The notes beneath the pieces were generated by a model. It did not search any database and had not been told where the DNA came from. It was given only the letters and a program-made list of their open reading frames with translations. A stretch of 64,000 bases of DNA, from contig NZ_DASUCC010000146.1 in NCBI RefSeq assembly GCF_035762905.1, positions 62,001 through 126,000 of the forward strand, read 5' to 3'. A program made the translations under genes and the position numbers. This document shows positions 8,303 to 16,734 of the stretch, in pieces (position 1 is the stretch's first letter; each line of letters opens with the position of its first letter). Source of the stretch: DASYTH01 sp035762905. GTDB lineage: Bacteria > Actinomycetota > Actinomycetes > Mycobacteriales > Pseudonocardiaceae.

Positions 8303-9616
8303 GTGGGCAGCGACGCCGAGACGATCGTCGACCCGGACACCTACCTGCGGGGCGTGCCGTACGAGGCGTTGGCGCGGTTACGGAGCCGTGCGCCGGTGGT
8401 GTGGGTGGAGGAGCCGGCGGTGGACTCCTGGCCGGCCGGGCCGGGCTTCTGGGCGGTACTGCGGCACGCGGACGTGCGGCACGTGCTGCGCCATCCCCGG
8501 GTGTTCTCCTCGCAGCTCGGGGCCACCCAGATCCGCGACCCGGCCGGTTCGGCGGCGCTGGCCTATGTGCGCCGGATGATGCTCAACCTGGATCCGCCCG
8601 AGCACTCCCGGCTGCGTGGCCTGCTGACCCAGGCGTTCACCCCGCGCGCCGTCGCCCGGCTGGAGCGGCGGATCGAGGGGTGGGCCCGGGATCTGGTGGC
8701 CGCCGTCGCCGATCGGGGCGAGTGCGACTTCGCCAAGGAGGTCGCCGCGGATCTGCCACTGCTCACGCTGGCCGAGGTGTTCGGCGTGCCCGCGGCGGAC
8801 CGGTGGCTGATGTTCGACTGGAGCAACCGGGTGATCGGCTACCAGGACCCGGAGTACGCGGTGAGCGCCCGGGCCGACGCGACCGGGTCCACGGACATGG
8901 CCCGGCGGGCGATCGCGCTGCGCCCGGTCCCGGACGCCGCCGGGCGGATGCCGGACCCGCGCACCCGGGAGGGGATGCCGGACCTGTACGCCTATGCCGC
9001 CGAACTGGGCGAGTACAAGCGGCGCCGGCCCGGCGAGGATGTGATGAGCAACCTGATGCGGCACGTGGACTCCGACGGCGGTCGGGTCGGCATCGCCGAG
9101 TTCGAGAATCTGTTCTGGCTGTTCTCGGTGGCGGGCAACGAAACCCTGCGCAACGGCCTACCCGGCGGGATGCTGGCCCTGGCCGCGAACCCGCAGGCCC
9201 AGGCCGCGCTGCGGGCGGACCGCTCGCTGCTGCCCGGCGCGGTCGAGGAGATGCTGCGCTGGTGGACGCCGGTGATGCACTTCCGGCGGACCGCGACCGA
9301 GGACACCGAGCTGGCCGGGACCCGGATTCGGGCCGGGGACAAGGTGGTGGTCTGGTTCTCCGCGGCCAACCGGGATCCGGCGGTGTTCGGTGAACCGGAC
9401 ACGTTCCGGATCACCCGGTCGCCCAACGACCACCTCAGCTTCGGGCACGGCCCACACTTCTGCCTCGGCGCGCACCTGGCCCGGGTGCAGCTGCGGGCGA
9501 TGTTCGCCGCCGTGCTCGACCTGCTTGGGGAGGTCGAGCCCGGCGGTGAACCGGTGCGGCTGCGGTCGAACTTCCAGAACGGGATCAAGAGCCTCCCGAT
9601 CCGGTGGCAAGGTTGA
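8303..9616 (+). CDS. Cytochrome P450, CYP124/125/142-like
   Basis: A 437-residue P450. The I-helix reads FSVAGNETLRNG, where AGNET is typical of the CYP124/125/142 group that oxidises branched lipid or sterol side chains; ExxR is EEMLRWW and the heme loop is FGHGPHFCLGAHLAR (Cys ~387). Sterol or methyl-branched lipid oxidation is therefore plausible but unproven. The frame also allows GTG 8285, which would overlap the divergent hydrolase; GTG 8303 still keeps the conserved DPDTYLRGVPYEALARLR. No Shine-Dalgarno is visible. A TTA codon lies at 8378-8380. It ends one base before the secreted-protein stop. Confidence 0.9.
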   Translation: MGSDAETIVDPDTYLRGVPYEALARLRSRAPVVWVEEPAVDSWPAGPGFWAVLRHADVRHVLRHPRVFSSQLGATQIRDPAGSAALAYVRRMMLNLDPPEHSRLRGLLTQAFTPRAVARLERRIEGWARDLVAAVADRGECDFAKEVAADLPLLTLAEVFGVPAADRWLMFDWSNRVIGYQDPEYAVSARADATGSTDMARRAIALRPVPDAAGRMPDPRTREGMPDLYAYAAELGEYKRRRPGEDVMSNLMRHVDSDGGRVGIAEFENLFWLFSVAGNETLRNGLPGGMLALAANPQAQAALRADRSLLPGAVEEMLRWWTPVMHFRRTATEDTELAGTRIRAGDKVVVWFSAANRDPAVFGEPDTFRITRSPNDHLSFGHGPHFCLGAHLARVQLRAMFAAVLDLLGEVEPGGEPVRLRSNFQNGIKSLPIRWQG

Positions 9617-10159
9617 TCAGCAGCCGCCGCAGTTGTAGTACGTCACGTCCCAGTGGTTGCTCTCCAGGAAGTAGATGTTCCCGGAGCCCGACCGCCACTT
9701 GTTGCCGCCGATCGAGGTGAAATTGTTCCTGATGTAGTTGCCGATGCAGTTGCTCAGGCTGTAGTCGAGCTTGTAGCCGTTCCAGTGGCTGTAGGTGCCG
9801 CTGGCGTGCCCGGTCTCGGTGCCACCGGTGACGTTCAGCGCGCACCCGCTGGCCGACCTCAGGGTCTGGGCACCCTGGATGGTCGCCAGGTTCACCTGCT
9901 CGAACGAAGTGCAGGTGGAGTTGTTGCGATTGCTGCAGCCGCCGCTGGACGACCAGGTGATCCCCGACGAGCGCAGCCGGGACGTCGCCTGTGCGTGGGT
10001 CAGCTTGGTGACCAGCACGGTGAAGCCGGGAGCGTTGGTGTCGAAGACCGGATCGATCTCCTTGTCGTGCACCGACGCCTGGGCCGTCACCGTGGCCATG
10101 ACCATGGCGAGGGCGGCGATCGTCAGCGCGACGAGCGACCGCAACAGAGCAGTCCTCAT
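9617..10159 (-). CDS. Secreted Cys-rich protein with M15-like motif
   Basis: A 180-residue exported protein. Signal peptide at residues 1-~29 (hydrophobic LVALTIAALAMVMATV, cleavage after AQA). The mature part has six cysteines, enough for three disulfides. The segment GTYSHWNGYKLDYSL has H-x2-G-x3-D, the spacing of the zinc-binding SxHxxGxAxD box of M15 D,D-peptidases. Near the C-terminus ESNHWDV may supply the second acid/His pair, preceded by SASGCALNVTGG. A murein-peptidase-like fold is inferred. Proteins of this kind are common in actinobacteria but mostly uncharacterised. It lies downstream of the MFS gene on the same strand, 85 bases away. Confidence 0.75.
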   Translation of the reverse strand: MRTALLRSLVALTIAALAMVMATVTAQASVHDKEIDPVFDTNAPGFTVLVTKLTHAQATSRLRSSGITWSSSGGCSNRNNSTCTSFEQVNLATIQGAQTLRSASGCALNVTGGTETGHASGTYSHWNGYKLDYSLSNCIGNYIRNNFTSIGGNKWRSGSGNIYFLESNHWDVTYYNCGGC

Positions 10160-10244
10160 AGGTTGGTTACCTCCCGGGTGTGCAGGGGATACTCGGGGAT
10201 GACGATCCGGCAGCGTAGTAGTAACTAACCAGATAGCAAAGACT

Positions 10245-11678
10245 TCAAGCGGAAACTTTCCAACTGAGAATGTCGCGTCGCGGTGAGACGCATAGCTCCC
10301 GGATCGCCAGCGCCAGCGCCACCAGCACCAACCCCACCGCGCAGAGGACCGACGCGGGCATCCCGGCGGCGTGGAACACCGCGGCCAGCAATGCCGTGCC
10401 CAGCGCGGCGCCGATCCGCTGGCCGGTCTGCAACAACCCGGCGGACACCCCGGCCATTCGTGCCGGCACCTCGGTCATGGTCAGCGCCGTGTTCGGCGCG
10501 ATCACCGCACCACCGCCGATTCCGGCCAGCAGCAACGGGAACAGCACCCAGCCGGCCACCTGGTCCGCCGGCAGCACCACGCCGATCAGCGCGACCGCCG
10601 CGAAGCCCACCGTGACCAGGCTCAGCCCGGCGACCGTCACCCACCGCCCCCACCGGTGCAGCACCCGCCCGGCCAGCGCGGCGGACACCCCGCCGAGCGC
10701 GTACGGGGTCAACACCAGTCCGGTCACCAGCGCCGAGAGGCCGACCGTCACCTGGAAGTACAGCGCGAAGACCAGCCACACCCCGCTGAACCCGGCGAAG
10801 TACACCGCCCCGAGCACCGATCCGGCCCGGTAGCCGACAACCTCGGTGAACAGCCGAAGATCGACCACCGGCGCCCGCCCGGTGGCCATCCGCCGCCGCT
10901 GCCACCGCACGAACGCAAGCAGGAACACCCCGGCCACCGGGAACATCCACCACAGCCGGGAAAGCCCGCCGTCCTCCGACTGCACGACCGGCAGCAGCAC
11001 GCCGAGCACGGCCAGCCCGAGCAGCACGATCCCGGCCACGTCGATCTCCGTGGCACCGGACCCCCGCTCGATACGCGGCACCAGCCGGGCGGCCAGGATC
11101 AGGGCGAGCACGCCGAGTGGCACGTTGACCAGGAACACCCAGCGCCAGCCGTCCGGCTCGCCGAACCCGCCGATCAGCAACCCACCGACCACCGGGCCCA
11201 CCGCGGTCGACACACTCAGCGTCGCGCCGAGCATGCCGAACGCCCGGCTGCGCTCCGCACCGCGGAACATGTCCTGGATCAGCCCGAGGTTCTGCGGCGT
11301 GATGAACCCGCCGGCCACGCCCTGCAGCAGCCGGGCCACCACCAGCAGGGTCAGCGACGGGGCAGCCCCGGCCGCCGCACTGGTCACCACGAAGCCGGTG
11401 AGTGCGATCAGATACATCCGGCGCCGGCCGAACGCGTCGCCCAGCCGGCCGCCGGCGACCAGCGCGAGGCCGAACATCAACGGGTATCCGGACACCACCC
11501 ACTGCACGCCGCTCGCGGACGCATCGAGTCCACTTTGGATGGACGGCACCGCCACCGTGACGATGGTGACGTCGAGCAGCACCATGAAGCCGCCGGCCTG
11601 GGTCACCAGGAAAGCCCGCCAGCGGCGGGGATCGTTGCCCGGTTGTGCGCCCGCCACCTCCGCGTCCCGCGCCGCCAT
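10245..11678 (-). CDS. MFS multidrug transporter, DHA2 (EmrB/QacA) family
   Basis: A 477-residue proton-drug antiporter with about 14 membrane segments. Diagnostic motifs: LDVTIVTVAVPSIQ (motif D1) in TM1, GGRLGDAFGRRRMYL (motif A) after TM2, RLLQGVAGGFITPQ (motif B) and AVGPVVGGLL (motif C) in TM5. DHA2 pumps export lipophilic cations, dyes or antibiotics. No TetR or MarR gene is adjacent, but a perfect palindrome lies in the upstream gap. The substrate cannot be told. Confidence 0.93.
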   Translation of the reverse strand: MAARDAEVAGAQPGNDPRRWRAFLVTQAGGFMVLLDVTIVTVAVPSIQSGLDASASGVQWVVSGYPLMFGLALVAGGRLGDAFGRRRMYLIALTGFVVTSAAAGAAPSLTLLVVARLLQGVAGGFITPQNLGLIQDMFRGAERSRAFGMLGATLSVSTAVGPVVGGLLIGGFGEPDGWRWVFLVNVPLGVLALILAARLVPRIERGSGATEIDVAGIVLLGLAVLGVLLPVVQSEDGGLSRLWWMFPVAGVFLLAFVRWQRRRMATGRAPVVDLRLFTEVVGYRAGSVLGAVYFAGFSGVWLVFALYFQVTVGLSALVTGLVLTPYALGGVSAALAGRVLHRWGRWVTVAGLSLVTVGFAAVALIGVVLPADQVAGWVLFPLLLAGIGGGAVIAPNTALTMTEVPARMAGVSAGLLQTGQRIGAALGTALLAAVFHAAGMPASVLCAVGLVLVALALAIRELCVSPRRDILSWKVSA

Positions 11679-11731
11679 GGTTCGAGCCTACTGAGGCAAC
11701 CTTCTTGGTACAGGTGCGTCTTAATAAGTAA

Positions 11732-11743
11732 CCCAGCGCTGGG
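11732..11743. promoter_or_regulatory. Perfect palindrome in divergent gap
   Basis: CCCAGCGCTGGG, a 12-base perfect palindrome, lies in the 103-base gap between the MFS efflux gene and the AMIN-like gene, next to AT-rich TTAATAAG. It could be an operator; no regulator is encoded nearby. Confidence 0.4.
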
Positions 11744-11781
11744 AACTCGACAATCCATTCTCCCGGCAGGAGGTCCAGCAG

Positions 11782-12276
11782 ATGACCACCGTATTCAGAC
11801 GCGGGATGACCGCGCTCACCGCGATCGCGATCGTGGTGTTGGGCACGATCGTCGCCGGTGCCCCGGCGTCATCGGCCGCTCAACCGACCACCCCGTCGAT
11901 GACCAACATCCGCACCGGGCTGAACTCCGGCTTCGACCGGATCGTTCTGGACATGACCGGTCAGGTGCAGGACGTCGTCTGGGGCTTCACCGACGAGTTG
12001 ACCGAGGATCCGACCGGCGACATCGTCTGGCTCACCGGCGAGCGCTTCGTCTGGGTGACCGTCATCGGCGCCACCATGCACGATCAGGCGGGCAACCCCA
12101 CCTACCCCGGGCCGCGGAAGTTCCGCACCCGCAACCTCAGCAACGTCATGGCGGTCGCGACCACCGGCGACTTCGAGGCCACCCTGGGGATCGGACTCGG
12201 CCTGCGGAACCAGACCTGGGTCCGGGTGTCCACCCTCACCGGACCCAACCGGGTGGTCATCGACGTCGGCCACTGA
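11782..12276 (+). CDS. Secreted AMIN-like domain protein
   Basis: A 164-residue exported protein. Signal peptide at ~1-33 (MTTVFRRGMTALTAIAIVVL, SSAAQP). The rest matches the actinobacterial AMIN-like domain: GLNSGFDRIVLDMTG, DELTEDPTGD, GNPTYPGP, GDFEATLGIGLGLRNQ and a final RVVIDVGH. AMIN-like domains are thought to bind cell-wall polymers; the catalytic partner is not here. GGAGG lies 9 bases before the ATG. It converges on the beta-propeller gene with a hairpin between them. Confidence 0.82.
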   Translation: MTTVFRRGMTALTAIAIVVLGTIVAGAPASSAAQPTTPSMTNIRTGLNSGFDRIVLDMTGQVQDVVWGFTDELTEDPTGDIVWLTGERFVWVTVIGATMHDQAGNPTYPGPRKFRTRNLSNVMAVATTGDFEATLGIGLGLRNQTWVRVSTLTGPNRVVIDVGH

Positions 12277-12285
12277 TCCCAAATC

Positions 12286-12319
12286 CGCTCAGCGGAACGG
12301 AATCCACGCCCGCTGAGCG
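12286..12319. terminator. Hairpin at the convergent AMIN/propeller end
   Basis: A 10-bp inverted repeat (CGCTCAGCGG / CCGCTGAGCG) with a 14-base loop starts 9 bases after the AMIN stop and overlaps the end of the opposing gene. Confidence 0.5.
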
Positions 12320-14283
12320 AGCCGGTCGAGGTCGCTGACCAGAACTCCGGACCCGGACACCGTCCACAGCTCGTCGCCGATCACCAGGGCGCGACGCACG
12401 CCGGGGTCCGGGTACCGGCCCGGTTCCACTGGGTGCGTGATCATCCCGAGCTCGGTGAACGCATCGCCGGCCAGCCGGAGCACCAACGCTCCACCCATCC
12501 CCGCCTTCTCGGTGCGGTCCCGGACATTGATCACCGGCAGCACCACCAGCCCCTTTTCCGGCCAGTACAGGAAGGCGTGCGGATCGAACTCCACCTCGGA
12601 CGTTCCGCCCGGCAGTTGGTACTGCGCCAGCCGGCGGGCACTGCTCAGGTTCGCGGTGTCGAACAGCGACACCTGGGTGCCCAGCCGGCGGCCGGTCTCG
12701 GTGGCCTCCTGCCCGACGCCGAGCAACCGGCCGGCGCCGGCCGCGTGCAGGTACGCCGAGTAGCCGGTGATCTTCAGCTCGCCGGTCACCCGCGGCCGCG
12801 CCGGATCCGATAAGTCCACTGTGTACAGTGGATCGGTCTGCCGGAAGGTGACCACGTAGCCGACCGGGCCGATGAACCGCACCGAGTAGATCCGTTCTCC
12901 CACACCGAGTCCACCGACCCGGCCGACCGGAACCAGCTCGTCGCCGCGGCGCGCGAGCACGGTGACCATGCTCTCGGTCCGCCCGGTGTCCTCCCCGGTC
13001 GTGGTGGCTATCCGCAGATGGCCGGCGTGCTCGGACAGCGAGTACTGGTTGAGCAGCAGGCCGTTCACCCCGCCGGAAGCCACGTAGACCGGCCGGCCCG
13101 GGCCGGATATGTCGAACTGGTACACCTCGGTGCGTTGCTCCCCGGAAGGAGCGAACGAAGGCCGCGGCAGCACCCCGCCGAACGACACCCGGGTCTGGTG
13201 GTCGTCTGCGACGTAGAGGTTGCTTCCGGTGCCGTACACCGTATCCCCATCGGCCACAATGGACACCGGGTCGCCGGTGCCGAGCTGACCGGCCAGGTCG
13301 ATGGTGAGCACGGTCAGCATCGCCGTTCCGGAGAAGCTGGCCGGATGGCTCACCGCCGCACACTCCACCAGCGTCCCCGACTCGCGCTTTCCGCCACTGT
13401 CCAGGTCATAGCGCGGCAGCCAGTCCTCGATCGGCGCGTTCTCGACGATGTCCCGGTTGCGGCGCAAGGCTTCCCGCTCCGACCGGGCGCCGTCCGGGTA
13501 GACGAACTCCAGCCGCGGCTCCGAGCGCAGCACCACCCTGGCCACCGAGCCGACCTGTCGCGCGTCCAGGTAACCGCCCTCGACGGCCAGCGTGCCGAGC
13601 ACCTTTCCGGTGCCGGTCAGGTCGACCAGCACCAGTTCGGACCGGGTTCCCCCACCCGGCGCGGGCTTTCCCCGCCCCGGCACCGTATCCCCGGCCGGAC
13701 CGACCAGCACCAGCGCGCGGTCTCCGCTGATCAGCAGCTGGGTGGCCGGGCCGCCGGGCAGATCGAGCAGCACGGTCACCGCCCGGGACGCCACGTCGAC
13801 CACCCGCAGCCGGCCGTCCGCGATCGTGATCAGCCGCCGCCCGTCGGTCTTCACCAGGTCGGGCTCGTCGACGCCGGCCTCGTGCGTGTTCGTGGTCGAG
13901 TGCTCCTGCTCCTTCTTCTGCGAATCCTCGGCGAACCCGGGTTCGGCGGCCGCCCGGCCCTCCGCCGGCCGTGGCGCCGCCGGTCCGGCGGCCGGTGCCT
14001 GCGGCGGAGCGGCACCGGCACCGTCCTCGACGGCCATACCGCCGCCGCCAAGCCCGTACGGCCCCACCAGCGGCAACACCCGCCGGCGCAGCTCGCCGAG
14101 CGCGGCATCGCAGTCGTCGAACGCGACCAGGCTGATCCCCTCGGCGCCGACGATCGCATGGTCGCCGGTCGTCCCGTTTTCCCCCGGCCCGGCCGAACCC
14201 CACAGCACCAGGCCGGAAACCAGTGCCCCCACCGCCACCACCGGCGCGCCGATCCGCAGTCCCAGCGACAAGTCCCGTTTCAT
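12289..14283 (-). CDS. Secreted/membrane-anchored beta-propeller protein
   Basis: A 664-residue protein of the beta-propeller family PF09826. An N-terminal segment (LGLRIGAPVVAVGALVSGLVLWG, ~residues 6-28) serves as signal or anchor. A low-complexity Ala/Pro stretch (~95-125) links it to a propeller that begins EHSTTNTHEAGVDEPDLVKTDGRRL, the family's hallmark entry, followed by repeated blades (RVTGELKITGYSAYLHAAG, FDPHAFLYWPEKGLVVLPV). Archaeal and bacterial members are extracellular and of unknown function. It is divergent from the arginase-like gene. Confidence 0.85.
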   Translation of the reverse strand: MKRDLSLGLRIGAPVVAVGALVSGLVLWGSAGPGENGTTGDHAIVGAEGISLVAFDDCDAALGELRRRVLPLVGPYGLGGGGMAVEDGAGAAPPQAPAAGPAAPRPAEGRAAAEPGFAEDSQKKEQEHSTTNTHEAGVDEPDLVKTDGRRLITIADGRLRVVDVASRAVTVLLDLPGGPATQLLISGDRALVLVGPAGDTVPGRGKPAPGGGTRSELVLVDLTGTGKVLGTLAVEGGYLDARQVGSVARVVLRSEPRLEFVYPDGARSEREALRRNRDIVENAPIEDWLPRYDLDSGGKRESGTLVECAAVSHPASFSGTAMLTVLTIDLAGQLGTGDPVSIVADGDTVYGTGSNLYVADDHQTRVSFGGVLPRPSFAPSGEQRTEVYQFDISGPGRPVYVASGGVNGLLLNQYSLSEHAGHLRIATTTGEDTGRTESMVTVLARRGDELVPVGRVGGLGVGERIYSVRFIGPVGYVVTFRQTDPLYTVDLSDPARPRVTGELKITGYSAYLHAAGAGRLLGVGQEATETGRRLGTQVSLFDTANLSSARRLAQYQLPGGTSEVEFDPHAFLYWPEKGLVVLPVINVRDRTEKAGMGGALVLRLAGDAFTELGMITHPVEPGRYPDPGVRRALVIGDELWTVSGSGVLVSDLDRLAQRAWIPFR

Positions 14284-14314
14284 GCCCCCAGGACGGAGCC
14301 CCCCGGTAACCGGG

Positions 14315-14344
14315 TTGCTTGCGAATTCGACGAATACCTACGAT
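14315..14344 (+). promoter_or_regulatory. Leaderless promoter of the arginase-family gene
   Basis: -35 TTGCTT (14315-14320), 18-base spacer, -10 TACGAT (14339-14344), then 7 bases to GTG 14352. Transcription would start at the start codon. Confidence 0.65.
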
Positions 14345-14351
14345 CCGGCCC

Positions 14352-15101
14352 GTGCCGACCGCGAATCGCATCCTGGTGCCCTACCACCTCGACGATCACC
14401 TGCCGGAGCTCGACGTCCCGCCCGGTCCGTACCGAACGGTCACGGCCGAGCTGACCGGCGACGACGTCTGGTCCCGCATGGCGACGCTGTTCGAGGCGGT
14501 GGCCGACGCCGTGGCGGCGACCGAACGTCCGGTGGTGGTCTCCGGGGACTGCACTACGGCGGTCGGCACGATGACCGGGCTGCGCCGGGCCGGCCTCGAT
14601 CCGGCGGTGGTGTGGTTCGACGCGCACGGCGACGTGCAGTCGCTGGAGACCACGACCTCCGGCTATCTCGGCGGCATCGCGCTGCGGCTGCTCTGCGGCT
14701 ACCGGCCGGAGCTGGTCGCCGACCGGCTCGGGCTGCGCCCGGTGCCGGAGGACCGGGTGCTGCTGGTGGACGCCCGCGACCTTGACCCGCCCGAGGCGGA
14801 GTTCCTTGCCGGCTCGGCGATCCGGCGGGCCACGGTGCCCGGGCTCGCCGCGTCGGATCTGCCGGACGGGCCGATCTACCTGCACGTCGACCTGGACGTG
14901 GTGGACTCGGCCGAGCTGCCCGGGTTGCGCTTCCCGGCGCCCGGCGGTCCCGGCCAGGACGCGGTGGCCGCGGCCATCCAGCGGGTGCTGGACACCGGCC
15001 GGGTGTGCGCGTTCAGCGTGGGCTGCTGCTGGCACCCCGGCCGCGGTGCCGCCGCGGCCATCGGCGACCCGCTCGGCACGGCGCTGACCGCCTGGCCGTG
15101 A
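14352..15101 (+). CDS. Arginase/agmatinase-family hydrolase
   Basis: A 249-residue ureohydrolase-fold protein. Metal-binding motifs appear in order: VVVSGDCTTAVG (GGDHS position), WFDAHGDVQS (DAHxD) and YLHVDLDVVDSAEL (DxDxxD). In the first motif the usual metal-ligand His is Cys, as in an uncharacterised actinobacterial subgroup, so true arginase activity is doubtful; the reaction may involve another guanidino or formimino compound. GTG 14352 is chosen because a -10 lies exactly 7 bases before it. A TTG 33 bases upstream is less likely. No amino-acid catabolic genes adjoin. Confidence 0.85.
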   Translation: MPTANRILVPYHLDDHLPELDVPPGPYRTVTAELTGDDVWSRMATLFEAVADAVAATERPVVVSGDCTTAVGTMTGLRRAGLDPAVVWFDAHGDVQSLETTTSGYLGGIALRLLCGYRPELVADRLGLRPVPEDRVLLVDARDLDPPEAEFLAGSAIRRATVPGLAASDLPDGPIYLHVDLDVVDSAELPGLRFPAPGGPGQDAVAAAIQRVLDTGRVCAFSVGCCWHPGRGAAAAIGDPLGTALTAWP

Positions 15102-15132
15102 CGGCCTGGGGCGCACGAATGCGCACGCGGGT

Positions 15133-15138
15133 TACCAT
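15133..15138 (+). promoter_or_regulatory. -10 of the toxin-antitoxin operon
   Basis: TACCAT ends 6 bases before GTG 15145, the spacing of a leaderless transcript. There is no Shine-Dalgarno sequence and no clear -35. Confidence 0.55.
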
Positions 15139-15144
15139 GGTCGG

Positions 15145-15729
15145 GTGACCGCCGCGCTGAGGACCGTGCTCGCCAAGGCCGGCCTGCGGGTCGACCCGGA
15201 CGAGTTCCTGACTCTCGTCGAGGACGCCGCCCGGCAACTGACGCCCGCCGATCCGGACCCGGCCGCGTACTTCGACGCGGCGTCGCGCCGGGCCCTCACC
15301 GACGCCGGCCTCGACCTCTCCCCTGCCGGGTCCGGCGAGCCCGACCACCGGGCCCGCACGGTGGCCGCCCTCGCGGTGCTGCGCGACTCGGCGCTGAACG
15401 CGGCCGACGCCGCGCGGACGGTCGGCGTCGACACCAGCCGGATCCGGCACCGGCTGCTCTCCCGGAAGCTCGCCGGCTGGAAGGAGCGCGGCGGCTGGCG
15501 GTTGCCGACCTGGCAGTTCACCAGGACCGGCGTACTGCCCGGGCTGGAGACCGTGCTCGGTTCGGTGCCGCCGGACCAGCCCGCGCTGGTCGTCGCGGCG
15601 TTCATGACCACCCCGCAGCCGGACCTGGTGCTGGACGGAGCGCCGGCCACCCCCCGGCAGTGGCTGCTGGCCGGCGGCGACCCCGGCCCGGTCGCCCGGC
15701 TCGCCTCGGCTCTCGGAGCGCCCGCGTAG
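15145..15729 (+). CDS. Xre/MbcA/ParS-type antitoxin of a RES system
   Basis: A 194-residue protein directly upstream of a RES toxin gene. Residues ~85-110 form a helix-turn-helix (NAADAARTVGVDTSRIRHRL). The C-terminal ~45 residues (PDLVLDGAPATPRQWLLAGGDPGPVARLASAL) match the MbcA/ParS toxin-binding pattern, whose terminal strand plugs the RES active site. It should neutralise the toxin and repress the operon. Its N-terminal ~80 residues are longer than in minimal MbcA and not recognised. The gene is leaderless and three bases separate it from the toxin. Confidence 0.85.
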   Translation: MTAALRTVLAKAGLRVDPDEFLTLVEDAARQLTPADPDPAAYFDAASRRALTDAGLDLSPAGSGEPDHRARTVAALAVLRDSALNAADAARTVGVDTSRIRHRLLSRKLAGWKERGGWRLPTWQFTRTGVLPGLETVLGSVPPDQPALVVAAFMTTPQPDLVLDGAPATPRQWLLAGGDPGPVARLASALGAPA

Positions 15730-15732
15730 CAC

Positions 15733-16386
15733 ATGGCCCGGCTCCCTCAGCCACCCGAACCCGCCGCGCTGCGCGCACTGTTGCGCCCCAAGGACGACAT
15801 CGTCGTGGTGGACGGCGACACCCGGCTGGTGCGGGTGTTCGCCGCGGGCGGGCTGCATCGGCAGCGGTGGAACACGTTCCGCCGGGTGGGCCCACTGCCG
15901 CACGCCCGGTTCGACCCGCACCCGTTCCCGCCGGACGGCCGCCCGGCGCCCAGCCCCGACAACGGCGTCGTCTACTTCGGACTGACCGCGCGCACCAGCA
16001 TCGCCGAGGTCTTCCAGAACACGTCCATCGTGGACCGTTCCACCCGCCGGCCCCAACTGGTGGTGCTGCGCCCCAGCCGCCCACTGCGCCTGCTGGACCT
16101 GGCCGGGCTGTGGCCGACCCGGGCCGGCGCCTCCCAGGAGATCAGCAGTGGCCCCCGGGCGCTCACCCAGGCCTGGGCCAGGAACATCCGGGCCGCCCAC
16201 CCCGACCTGGACGGCCTGCTCTACCGCTCCTCGATGGACTCCGGCGACCCGGCGATCTGCCTGTGGGACCCACCCGCGGCGAGCGCGCTGCCGGCCAACC
16301 CGGACGTGCTGGTGCCGCTCAGTCACCCCGGCCTCGACCTGCCGCTGGCCCGGATCTGCGCCGAGCTGAACTACATCCTGCTCTGA
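15733..16386 (+). CDS. RES-domain toxin (predicted NAD+ degrading)
   Basis: A 217-residue RES-domain protein. The family's invariant residues are visible: Arg in LVRVFAAGG, Tyr in GVVYFGLT, Glu in TSIAEVFQN and Ser in LLYRSSMDSGD. Characterised RES toxins (MbcT, Res) break down NAD+ by hydrolysis or phosphorolysis and stop growth. The short N-terminus before the first motif and the paired MbcA-like gene fit a type II toxin-antitoxin operon. I saw no transposon or integrase beside it. Confidence 0.88.
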   Translation: MARLPQPPEPAALRALLRPKDDIVVVDGDTRLVRVFAAGGLHRQRWNTFRRVGPLPHARFDPHPFPPDGRPAPSPDNGVVYFGLTARTSIAEVFQNTSIVDRSTRRPQLVVLRPSRPLRLLDLAGLWPTRAGASQEISSGPRALTQAWARNIRAAHPDLDGLLYRSSMDSGDPAICLWDPPAASALPANPDVLVPLSHPGLDLPLARICAELNYILL

Positions 16387-16493
16387 GTGAAAGTAGGGTT
16401 ACCCCTACCCCGGGTTCGGGTGCATCCCTGATGTCCGTGCGGTTCGCCGGCCAATAGCGTGATGCCCCAAGGGAACCACGAGGGAGGGCAGCG

Positions 16494-16724
16494 ATGAACA
16501 CCAAGGGCGCCACCACCATCCACCGGCCGCGTGTGTGGCTCGTCGCCGGCACCGGCGCCACCGCCGCCGACCCCACCGACCATCCCGTGGTCCGCGACAA
16601 CCGGATGCGCACCTGGCGGGCCGGCGCCGACGGCCACTACCACTCCACCGACGGCTGGCACCACGCCACCTGGACCGAACTGCACGCCCGGTTCGATCTG
16701 GTCGAGGTCCTGACCGCGGCCTGA
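16494..16724 (+). CDS. Small hypothetical protein
   Basis: A 76-residue protein not recognised. A strong Shine-Dalgarno (GAGGGAGGG, 6-7 bases before the ATG) and normal codon use support translation. It is rich in His, Trp and Thr, with a central NRMRTWRAGADGHYHSTDGWHHATWTEL, and has no membrane segment or signal peptide. The histidine cluster could bind metal, but nothing confirms that. It stands alone between the RES toxin and the convergent terC gene. In its 107-base upstream gap lies a GTAGGG-TTAC-CCCTAC inverted repeat at 16393-16408. Confidence 0.7.
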   Translation: MNTKGATTIHRPRVWLVAGTGATAADPTDHPVVRDNRMRTWRAGADGHYHSTDGWHHATWTELHARFDLVEVLTAA

Positions 16725-16734
16725 CCCGAAAGCG

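Noticed and set aside
855..9616. Secondary-metabolite cluster suggested by P450s, ABC and MFS exporters
   Set aside because: No polyketide, peptide-synthetase, terpene or RiPP core gene lies anywhere in the window.
10371..12338. 655-codon plus-strand open frame opposite the MFS gene
   Set aside because: The product is His/Gln/Pro/Arg-rich without domains and mirrors the MFS gene.
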